Assembly: GCA_902493835.1 (NCBI GenBank)
Contig: CABURG010000067.1
Span: 1 to 8,784 of the forward strand
Length of the DNA stretch: 8,784 bases
Reading direction: 5' to 3'
Origin: an uncultured Collinsella sp.
GTDB taxonomy: Bacteria; Actinomycetota; Coriobacteriia; Coriobacteriales; Coriobacteriaceae
Positions within the stretch are counted from its first letter, which is position 1. Each line of letters opens with the position of its first letter. The notes beneath the pieces were generated by a model, which saw nothing but the letters and a program-made list of their open reading frames with translations, did no database searches and was not told the DNA's origin. Below are positions 1-4,980 of this stretch, piece after piece. A program made the translations under genes and the position numbers.

Positions 1-370
1 AAAAACTCTTCTGCATAATAAAAAGAATTCCGCTCCCCCTGTTCGTAAGTAAGATATGGATACGCCTTCAGATCCTCTAACTGTATCTTCGCTTTCACCG
101 CCAGAGGATGTACATTGCTGATAAATACATGCGGCTCTGCTGTAAATAATTCTTCAAAGATCAGGCCATTCTTTTTGATCAGCTTCGTCAGCACTTCTTC
201 ATTGTGTTCAGACAGATAGATCACTCCCAGCTCACTTTTTCCATTTGCCACATCATCAATGATCTCACCGGTCTGTGTTTCCCTGAGGATAAAATCATAT
301 TTTGCCGCATCATAGGTCTGGACCACATCTACAAAGGCATTGACTGCAAAGGAATAATGCTGGCAGCTCA
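1..370. other. Low-GC block of foreign composition
   Basis: By hand count, bases 1-360 are about 42% GC (150/360), while 361-660 are about 58% (174/300) and everything downstream looks similarly rich. Codon choice in the LysR frame changes at the same place: third positions switch from mostly G/C to many A/T (GAA, GAT, AAA, TTT, ACA, GCA). The boundary lies near 355-390. The block contains only the effector-domain part of the LysR gene. The low-GC part resembles the codon style of Firmicutes such as Lachnospiraceae, which is an inference from composition alone. Confidence 0.7.
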
Positions 371-650
371 CACTAAAGTGCGGCACCTGCTCGGATGCGC
401 CCTTGTACTTGCCCTCGAGCAGGTCGGCCTGGTCGAGTACCTGGCGCGCATAGCCCAAGAAGGTCTCGCCTTCCTCGGACACAATGACGCCCTTGTTGGT
501 GCGCTCAAAGATGTGCACACCCATCTCGTTTTCGAGATCGCGAATCGACGCGGTAATCGAAGGCTGCGACACAAAGAGCCGGCGCGAGGCCTCGGTAATG
601 CTGCCGCATTCGGCAACCTTAACAACATACCTGAGCTGCTGAAGCTTCAT
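1..650 (-). CDS. LysR-family transcriptional regulator, 3' end cut by window edge
   Basis: 216 codons are visible, starting at ATG 648-650 and open to the window edge, so the C-terminus is missing (family length is about 290-310 residues). Residues 1-60 form the LysR winged helix-turn-helix, with MKLQQLRYVVKVAECGSI at the start, then TEASRRLFVSQPSITASI and DLENEMGVHIFERT. Residues from about 90 onward begin the periplasmic-binding-like effector domain (FSVSCQHYSFAV at 92-103, later ELGVIYLSEHNEE). GGAGAAAG lies just upstream of the ATG, a good ribosome binding site. The gene starts 10 nt after the HAD phosphatase stop on the same strand, so the two are probably co-transcribed. Oddity: codons 1 to ~90 are GC-rich like the rest of the window, while codons beyond ~95 are AT-rich. 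The effector and target genes cannot be told from the sequence. Confidence 0.9.
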   Translation of the reverse strand, partial: MKLQQLRYVVKVAECGSITEASRRLFVSQPSITASIRDLENEMGVHIFERTNKGVIVSEEGETFLGYARQVLDQADLLEGKYKGASEQVPHFSVSCQHYSFAVNAFVDVVQTYDAAKYDFILRETQTGEIIDDVANGKSELGVIYLSEHNEEVLTKLIKKNGLIFEELFTAEPHVFISNVHPLAVKAKIQLEDLKAYPYLTYEQGERNSFYYAEEF

Positions 651-660
651 GTCTTTCTCC

Positions 661-1569
661 CTAGACGTTCGTGGCGGCAAGACCCGCCGCGTCCACCTGG
701 CGCATAAACGACGGCATCTCCCCCGTCGCGGCGCAGGCGGCAATCTGATGCAGAGCCTCGGCGACCGCATCATCTGCCGCAGCGCCGATATGCCAGCGCG
801 CCGCCGCCGTAACGACCTCGTTGGCATTAGCGACTGCAACGGAGTTGGGAACGGCATCGATCATGGGCAAATCGTTATCGGAATCGCCAAATACGGCCAC
901 CTCGTCGGGCGTCATGCCCAAAGCGCGCGCCAGCTCCAGCGCAGCGCAGCCCTTGTCCCAACCAGCCGGAAGGATGTCAAACAGGCGCACTCGGTTGTTG
1001 GGAAACACAAGCGAGAGTTCCGGAACCTCAACGGCAACGCGCTCGCGTAACTCCGCGAGCTCCTCACGCGAACGGGCACTCCAGATATTCGCCTTAAACA
1101 CCGTCGCGTCATCGACGATGGGACGGCACGGAGCCTCTTCGCCTTTGAGCCACGCATTGCCGCCCGACTCCATAGCGCGACGCACACGCTCGGGATTGCT
1201 CGTCACGCAGTAGGCATCGTTGCCCCAAAAGTCATCGCCCAGGCTGTAGACTTTTAGAAATGTATCGTCGGTCTCTTGCTCCAGATAGTCGGCCAAACGC
1301 ATCAGAGCATCGTTGTCGATTGCGCGCGAGGCGACTACTTCACCGTCGACAAACATCACCTGGCCGTTACAGAACGCACCGGTCGAAAAACACTCGGAAC
1401 GGTTTTTGAACATCCAGCCCATCGCGGACGGCTGACGACCCGAAACCGGACCAAAGTGCAGACCAGCCGCCTGCATGGCATGAATGCCTTCGATGGCATA
1501 GTCGCTGGCGCCATCATGCCCGGCTGGAATCAGCGTATCGTCCATATCGGTCAGCACAAGTTTGATCAT
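661..1569 (-). CDS. HAD superfamily IIB (Cof-like) hydrolase
   Basis: A 302-residue haloacid dehalogenase-type phosphatase, probably cytoplasmic and acting on phosphorylated sugars or similar small metabolites; the substrate cannot be read from the sequence. All four HAD motifs are present: motif I DMDDTL (nucleophile D8, acid D10), motif II GPVSGR (S43), motif III WDKG (K206) and motif IV GDSDND (D229, D233). The long insert between motifs II and III fits the C2B cap of the Cof/IIB subfamily. I chose ATG 1567-1569 because GGGGGA lies 5-10 nt upstream and the protein then begins MIKLVLTDMDD, the usual distance to motif I. An in-frame ATG at 1599 would add ten residues without a better binding site and would overlap the putative promoter. 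It is likely the first gene of an operon with the LysR regulator. Confidence 0.9.
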   Translation of the reverse strand: MIKLVLTDMDDTLIPAGHDGASDYAIEGIHAMQAAGLHFGPVSGRQPSAMGWMFKNRSECFSTGAFCNGQVMFVDGEVVASRAIDNDALMRLADYLEQETDDTFLKVYSLGDDFWGNDAYCVTSNPERVRRAMESGGNAWLKGEEAPCRPIVDDATVFKANIWSARSREELAELRERVAVEVPELSLVFPNNRVRLFDILPAGWDKGCAALELARALGMTPDEVAVFGDSDNDLPMIDAVPNSVAVANANEVVTAAARWHIGAAADDAVAEALHQIAACAATGEMPSFMRQVDAAGLAATNV

Positions 1570-1597
1570 AGAGTCCCCCGTCATTTTCACCGTAACC

Positions 1598-1626
1598 ATT
1601 GTAGCGACCTGCCAAATAGGGACAGG
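1598..1626 (-). promoter_or_regulatory. Tentative promoter of the HAD-LysR genes
   Basis: On the minus strand TACAAT (1598-1603) is a fair -10 box about 29 nt upstream of the HAD start codon. The hexamer 17 nt upstream (CCTGTC, 1621-1626) is a poor -35 and lies inside the inverted-repeat arm. The call rests on the -10 and the position only. Confidence 0.3.
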
Positions 1627-1708
1627 TTTATTTTGGCAGGTTTTATCTGGGAAAATGCAACACCCCTGTTGCCACCTACCAAAATAAACCTGTCCCTATT
1701 TGGCAGGT
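1607..1708. repeat. Large inverted repeat of two REP-like hairpin units
   Basis: Two 34-nt arms, 1607-1640 and 1675-1708, are reverse complements at 33 of 34 positions (the exception is C1637 against A1678), separated by a 34-nt spacer. Each arm is itself a hairpin: CCTGCCAAA (1608-1616) pairs with TTTGGCAGG (1632-1640) around a 15-nt loop containing GGGACAGG, and the same holds for the second arm with one mismatch. The spacer carries a small stem, GCAAC (1657-1661) with GTTGC (1668-1672). Head-to-head palindromic units of this size in an intergenic space match the style of REP/BIME elements or a MITE. No transposase is nearby. As RNA the full structure would be a very stable hairpin in either direction. 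Confidence 0.8.
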
Positions 1709-1718
1709 GCGCTAGTAT
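1690..1718 (+). promoter_or_regulatory. Tentative promoter of the thiamine operon
   Basis: TAGTAT (1713-1718) is a possible -10 box about 18 nt before the start of the TPP aptamer, giving a transcript start near 1725, as a riboswitch leader needs. The -35 region falls in the second repeat arm and no good hexamer is seen there (CTGTCC at 1690-1695, spacing 17). Low confidence for that reason. Confidence 0.3.
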
Positions 1719-1735
1719 AGGGAACAACAGATTCG

Positions 1736-1827
1736 ATGCGGGAGTGTCGGCGGTGCAAACCACAAGGCTGAGAGGGCATGGGGCCCAATCCTTTGAACCT
1801 GTCAGTTAATGCTGGCGTAGGGAGCAT
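1736..1827 (+). promoter_or_regulatory. TPP riboswitch (THI element) aptamer
   Basis: This is the thiamine pyrophosphate-sensing RNA leader of the thi operon. The conserved blocks are all present in order: CTGAGA (1768-1773), CTTTGAACCTG (1791-1801), GTTAATGCTGGCGTAGGGA (1805-1823). The closing helix P1 is ATGC (1736-1739) with GCAT (1824-1827). The aptamer is followed 12 nt later by an intrinsic terminator, which indicates control by transcription attenuation: TPP binding should favour the terminator and switch off thiM and the genes behind it. I could not identify the antiterminator strand with confidence. Confidence 0.96.
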
Positions 1828-1839
1828 GCCGCCTTTACA

Positions 1840-1869
1840 GGGGCGCTGTCTATGCACAGCGCCCCTTTT
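1840..1869 (+). terminator. Riboswitch-controlled intrinsic terminator
   Basis: A perfect 10-bp stem, GGGGCGCTGT (1840-1849) with ACAGCGCCCC (1856-1865), closes on a six-base loop and is followed by TTTTC. It lies between the TPP aptamer and the thiM ribosome binding site, where the expression platform of an attenuating riboswitch belongs. Confidence 0.92.
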
Positions 1870-1891
1870 CTATGCCAAGGAGGCATGTGCA

Positions 1892-2731
1892 GTGATTGAT
1901 TCGGAACAGCTTAAGCAACATATGGTCAAGGCCGTGGAGGAGATTCGCGCCACCAATCCGATGGCAGGCTCCATCACCAACACGGTGACGATCGACTTTG
2001 TCGCCAACGCGCAGCTCGCCGTGGGCGGATCGGCCGCCATGGTCTATCTGCCCGACGAGGGCGAGGCGCTCGTTGCCGGCGGCGGCGCCATCTATCTCAA
2101 CATGGGCACGCTCTTCCCCATCTACGAGCAGACGATTCCCCGCGCGGCGAAGGCGGCACACGACGCCGGCAAGCCCTGGGTGCTCGATCCGGTGGGCCTG
2201 GGCATCGGTAGCCTGCGCACCCAGTTGGTAAACGAGCTCAAGCAGTACAAGCCCGCCATCGTGCGCGGCAACGCCTCCGAGATCATCGCGCTCGCCGGCC
2301 TATGGGGTCTTGAGGGCGAGGCGGCCGATCTGAGCCGCGTACGCGGTGTCGATACCACCGACACGGTAGATGCCGCCCGCAATGCCGCGGTGGCGCTCGC
2401 CCGCTACACCGGTGGCGCCGTAGTCGTCTCGGGCGAAGTCGACCTGATCACCGACGGCACGACCGTGGCCAAGTCCCACGGCGGCAGCCCGCTCATGTCC
2501 AAGATCACCGGCTGCGGCTGCTCGCAGGGCGGCGTGCTGGCCGTGTATGCCTGCGCCGCCGATCCGTTTACGGCAGCCGTCTGCGGTACCGCCGTCTACA
2601 ACGTCGCTGGCACGCGTGCTGCCGCCGTCGCCGATGCCCCGGCGAGCTTTAAGGTCGCCTTTATCGACGAGCTCTACCGCGCGAGCGCCCAGGACATCGC
2701 CGATAACCGACTCGAGCTCGAGGAGGCATAA
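1892..2731 (+). CDS. thiM: Hydroxyethylthiazole kinase ThiM
   Basis: A 279-residue kinase that phosphorylates 4-methyl-5-(2-hydroxyethyl)thiazole with ATP, the salvage route to the thiazole half of thiamine; cytoplasmic. Family signatures are NPMAGSITNTVTIDF near the N-terminus, an AN-x-x-LAVGGSAAM segment, DPVG (99-102), RGNASE (125-130) and ITGCGCS with the candidate catalytic Cys210. Length is close to the usual 260-275. The start is the GTG at 1892-1894: AAGGAGG at 1877-1883 is 8 nt upstream, and the protein begins IDSEQLKQHM. In-frame ATGs further up lie inside the riboswitch or before the terminator and are excluded. It is the first gene under the TPP riboswitch; the next gene begins 3 nt after its stop. 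In the family signature, the usual GASP motif reads GGSA here, a mild divergence. Confidence 0.95.
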   Translation: MIDSEQLKQHMVKAVEEIRATNPMAGSITNTVTIDFVANAQLAVGGSAAMVYLPDEGEALVAGGGAIYLNMGTLFPIYEQTIPRAAKAAHDAGKPWVLDPVGLGIGSLRTQLVNELKQYKPAIVRGNASEIIALAGLWGLEGEAADLSRVRGVDTTDTVDAARNAAVALARYTGGAVVVSGEVDLITDGTTVAKSHGGSPLMSKITGCGCSQGGVLAVYACAADPFTAAVCGTAVYNVAGTRAAAVADAPASFKVAFIDELYRASAQDIADNRLELEEA

Positions 2732-2734
2732 GCC

Positions 2735-3076
2735 ATGTCCGAGCCCGCAACCAATGCCGGCATGAACACGCTCGTCGCTGTGGCCATCGCCCCATGCGGC
2801 ACCGGCGATGAGCTATCCGCCGAGGTCGCCGAGGTCGTGCGCGTCATTCGCGAGAGCGGCCTTCCCAACCGCACCACCTCGATGTTCACCGAAATCGAGG
2901 GCGACTGGGACGAGGTCATGCAGGTCGTGCGCGACGCAACCTTTGTGTTGGCGAGCAAGGGCATCCGCACCGAAGTCGTGCTCAAAGCCGATATTCGACC
3001 CGGATTTACCGACACCATGACCGGCAAGCTCGAGCGCATGGAAGCACAGATCAAGAAGCAGGAGGAAGCACGATGA
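2735..3076 (+). CDS. MTH1187/YkoF-type thiamine-binding protein
   Basis: A 113-residue protein of the MTH1187 (DUF77) thiamine-binding family. These are small ferredoxin-like-fold proteins; in Bacillus YkoF, thiamine or its pyrimidine moiety is bound, and it is linked to HMP uptake. The core runs from TLVAVAIAPCGTG through VVRVIRESGLPNRTTSMFTE and IEGDWDEVMQVV to RTEVVLKADIRPGF, a pattern of alternating strands and helices with no signal peptide or membrane segment. AGGAGG (2721-2726) is 8 nt before the ATG. The gene sits 3 nt after thiM and overlaps thiE by ATGA, so its translation is tightly coupled to both kinase and synthase. A role as a thiamine or precursor carrier or sensor is inferred from family and context; no transporter gene is next to it. 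Confidence 0.85.
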   Translation: MSEPATNAGMNTLVAVAIAPCGTGDELSAEVAEVVRVIRESGLPNRTTSMFTEIEGDWDEVMQVVRDATFVLASKGIRTEVVLKADIRPGFTDTMTGKLERMEAQIKKQEEAR

Positions 3077-3768
3077 GCATCCGCGACAACCTTGATATCT
3101 CGGCCTATCTGGTACTCGGCCCCGAAAACACGCTCGGGCGCCCCGTGGGCGATGTGGTGGCCCAGGCGCTCGACGCCGGCTTTACCTGCATCCAGGTGCG
3201 CTCCAAGGTGGCAAGCGCCCGCGAGATCATTGCGCTGACCGGCGACGCCGCGCAGGCAATCGCTCAGGCCGGCAAGACCGGTCAGGTCGCCTTGCTGATC
3301 GACGACCGTCTGGACTGTGTGCTTGCCGCACGCGAGCAGGGTATTGCTGTCGACGGCGTGCACGTGGGCCAAAGCGATATTCCCGTCGAGGTCTGTCGCA
3401 AGTTGCTGGGCCCCGACGCCATCGTGGGCCTTTCGGCCCGTTGCGAGGAGATGCTCGAGTACGTCAAGACCGCCGACATGAGCCTAGTCGACTACCTGGG
3501 CATCGGTCCACTCCACGAGACCGAGACCAAGCGCGACTGCGGACGCGCGGCCGACGGCTCTATCATCACCAAGAGCTTTGAGGACCTGGCCGCACTCCAC
3601 GCGGCAAGCCCCGTGCCCATCGTGGTGGGCGGCGGCGTCAAGACGGCCGACCTGCCTCAGCTCAAAGCCACCGGCGTCGATGGCTTCTTTGTGGTGAGCG
3701 CCGTCTGCAGTGCCGACGACCCCTACGCCGCCGCCAAGGAGCTCGTCGACACCTGGCAGCAGGCGTAA
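3073..3768 (+). CDS. thiE: Thiamine-phosphate synthase ThiE
   Basis: A 231-residue TIM-barrel enzyme that joins HMP pyrophosphate with thiazole phosphate to give thiamine phosphate. Visible motifs: IQVRSK (40-45, pyrophosphate side), LLIDDRLD with D77-D78, VHVGQSD (98-102 region), IVGLSAR (117-123), GIGPLHETETK (143-153), VVGGGV (184-189) and FVVSAV (206-211). The ATG at 3073 overlaps the stop of the preceding gene (ATGA), with AGGAGG at 3060-3065. It follows ThiM's product directly in the pathway and is presumably controlled by the same TPP riboswitch. Differences from the common family pattern: IDDR where INDR is usual, and GLSAR where GVSTH is usual. The flanking motifs are intact, so I still expect an active enzyme. 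TenI-type paralogues are the main alternative, but the thiM linkage argues for ThiE. Confidence 0.92.
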   Translation: MSIRDNLDISAYLVLGPENTLGRPVGDVVAQALDAGFTCIQVRSKVASAREIIALTGDAAQAIAQAGKTGQVALLIDDRLDCVLAAREQGIAVDGVHVGQSDIPVEVCRKLLGPDAIVGLSARCEEMLEYVKTADMSLVDYLGIGPLHETETKRDCGRAADGSIITKSFEDLAALHAASPVPIVVGGGVKTADLPQLKATGVDGFFVVSAVCSADDPYAAAKELVDTWQQA

Positions 3769-3812
3769 GTCTAGGCCGAGCAGCTGATTCGCAGCTTCAT
3801 ATCTTCAGCAAT

Positions 3813-3858
3813 GGAAAGCACATCCCAGTTTGAGCCTCCATTCCGGGATGCGCTTTCC
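3813..3858. terminator. Hairpin between convergent thiE and patatin genes
   Basis: Fourteen-base arms, 3813-3826 and 3845-3858, pair around an 18-nt loop. Read on the minus strand the single non-match becomes a G-U wobble, so the stem is complete; on the plus strand it is an A-C mismatch. A second small hairpin, CCGCC with GGCGG (3857-3871), overlaps its edge. Neither strand has a U-run after the stem, so intrinsic termination is uncertain. The place, between converging stops, fits a shared 3' structure. Confidence 0.4.
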
Positions 3859-3880
3859 GCCGAGATGGCGGCAGCAGCCT

Positions 3881-4750
3881 CTACCCTGCCAGATATGCCT
3901 CCAGTGCCGGCAAGGTCGCCTCCGCATCGCGGCGACCAATCTGGTAGATGCGCTCAAGTTCATCGGGCTCGCGACACAGCGACGGCACCTTCACCGATTC
4001 GCTCGGACGCACCACAAAGATTTCGCCGGCAGCCTCGCGACGTGCCAGGTCATCGAGCGTGGCATTGTAGACCTCATGCCGATGCTCAAGCGCTGCGACA
4101 AACTCCGGATAGTGACGGAACACGCGCCGCAGCATGGGCATCACGCTGTTGGGCTGCTTCACAAAGCCCGCCGGCTGCGTGAGTACCACGATATTGCGGT
4201 CATACCCCTGCGCAAACAGCCATGCACTGGGAATGGAATCAGCCACGCCGCCATCCAGATACTTATGCCCGTCAATAGCAACGGGACGCGTCGCCACGGG
4301 AATCGCCGACGATGCCCGGATCCACTCGATATCCCTCTCGTCGCCATAGGGCAGGTCGTGGTAGACGGCCTTACCCGTCTCGATATCGGTACACACGCAC
4401 GTAAATCGCATGGGGCAGGCGCGATACGCCTCCAAGTCGATGGGATCGCGCTCGATGGGCACCTCGTGATAGGCAAAATCGGCATTGAACATGTCGCCGG
4501 TTCGCAACCAGCTTGCTACACCCGCATAGCGCTTATCGGCACAATAGGCCTTGTTGTAGCGAATGGCGCGGCCGATCTGGCGCGATTTAAAGTTGTAGCC
4601 AAACGCCGCGCCCGCCGAGACACCCACCATATGGTCGCAGGTCAAACCGTGCTCCATCCAAACGTCGAGTACGCCCGCCGTATACATACCGCGGTAGCCG
4701 CCTCCCTCGAGCGCAAGCCCCACCGTGCGCGTCATATTTGGCTGTGCCAT
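3881..4750 (-). CDS. Patatin-like phospholipase family protein
   Basis: A 289-residue patatin-fold hydrolase, expected to cleave acyl esters of (phospho)lipids. The catalytic dyad and oxyanion elements are intact: LEGGGYRGMYTAGVL (14-28) carries the glycine-rich oxyanion loop, GVSAGA (43-48) holds nucleophile Ser45, and DGGVADSIP (166-174) holds Asp166. SSAIPVATRPV precedes the Asp, as in bacterial single-domain patatins of the YjjU/RssA type. There is no signal peptide or evident membrane segment, so it is probably cytoplasmic. The ATG at 4748-4750 has GGAG 8 nt upstream; Met6 is possible but lacks a binding site. It converges on thiE and is divergent from the c-di-GMP gene. The substrate is unknown and nothing in the context sets it. 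Confidence 0.92.
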   Translation of the reverse strand: MAQPNMTRTVGLALEGGGYRGMYTAGVLDVWMEHGLTCDHMVGVSAGAAFGYNFKSRQIGRAIRYNKAYCADKRYAGVASWLRTGDMFNADFAYHEVPIERDPIDLEAYRACPMRFTCVCTDIETGKAVYHDLPYGDERDIEWIRASSAIPVATRPVAIDGHKYLDGGVADSIPSAWLFAQGYDRNIVVLTQPAGFVKQPNSVMPMLRRVFRHYPEFVAALEHRHEVYNATLDDLARREAAGEIFVVRPSESVKVPSLCREPDELERIYQIGRRDAEATLPALEAYLAG

Positions 4751-4772
4751 GCGACCATCTCCGTCCCCGCAA

Positions 4773-4801
4773 ATTTAAACCGGGACAAGTATACCCGTCA
4801 A
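4773..4801 (-). promoter_or_regulatory. Promoter of the patatin gene
   Basis: On the minus strand TTGACG (4796-4801) and TTAAAT (4773-4778) are separated by exactly 17 nt. The -10 lies 22 nt before the start codon, leaving a short leader with the GGAG binding site. Matches are 5/6 for the -35 and 4/6 for the -10. Confidence 0.6.
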
Positions 4802-4854
4802 CATATACCGCCCCAGTCGCATTTTTCATGCGCACCCAGGCGTTGACGTTTGGC

Positions 4855-4878
4855 GAATAAAAAACGCCTCGCGGCGTT
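4855..4878 (-). terminator. Minus-strand intrinsic terminator-like hairpin
   Basis: Read on the minus strand, AACGCC (4878-4873), a GCGA tetraloop and GGCGTT (4868-4863) form a 6-bp GC-rich stem followed directly by TTTTATT, giving a six-T run with the end of the stem. No minus-strand gene lies upstream, so it could stop antisense transcription from the c-di-GMP genes before it reaches the patatin promoter. It overlaps the -35 box of the plus-strand promoter, so it may equally be an operator palindrome. Confidence 0.55.
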
Positions 4879-4904
4879 GACATCCCCTCGCACGCCTATA
4901 ATAT
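4877..4904 (+). promoter_or_regulatory. Promoter of the GGDEF/EAL gene
   Basis: A perfect TTGACA (4877-4882) is followed by TATAATAT (4897-4904). Taking TAATAT (4899-4904) as the -10 gives a 16-nt spacer; the perfect TATAAT (4897-4902) would need a short 14-nt spacer. Transcription would start near 4911, about 70 nt before the chosen start codon. The -35 overlaps the palindrome at 4863-4878. Confidence 0.65.
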
Positions 4905-4980
4905 TGTCCACACTTCTCAGTACTTTTCGACAACAAACAGCAGCTGGCAAATAAGATCAGCAATGCAGCGAGGCGGGGGC

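Noticed and set aside
204..707. Plus-strand open frame of 167 codons over the LysR gene
   Set aside because: The opposite strand carries a clear LysR helix-turn-helix and continuous effector domain; this frame has no recognisable feature.
1778..1891. N-terminal extension of ThiM from an ATG at 1778
   Set aside because: That start lies inside the TPP aptamer and the extension would read through the terminator. The GTG at 1892 has an ideal AAGGAGG and gives the family length.
2674..3372. Minus-strand open frame of 232 codons across the thi operon
   Set aside because: It crosses three tightly packed plus-strand genes with clear families and shows low-complexity Ser/Arg-rich translation.
3769..3884. 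Minus-strand open stretch ending in MKLRISCSA and a TAG at about 3771
   Set aside because: About 38 codons are open past the patatin stop in another frame, but there is no start with a binding site and no known motif. This is expected by chance in GC-rich DNA. Its ATGAAGCT resemblance to the LysR start is too short to mean anything.
3830..4846. Long plus-strand open frame (338 codons) opposite the patatin gene
   Set aside because: The minus strand codes a protein with every patatin catalytic motif, its own promoter and binding site. The plus-strand reading is a high-GC shadow with no recognisable domain.
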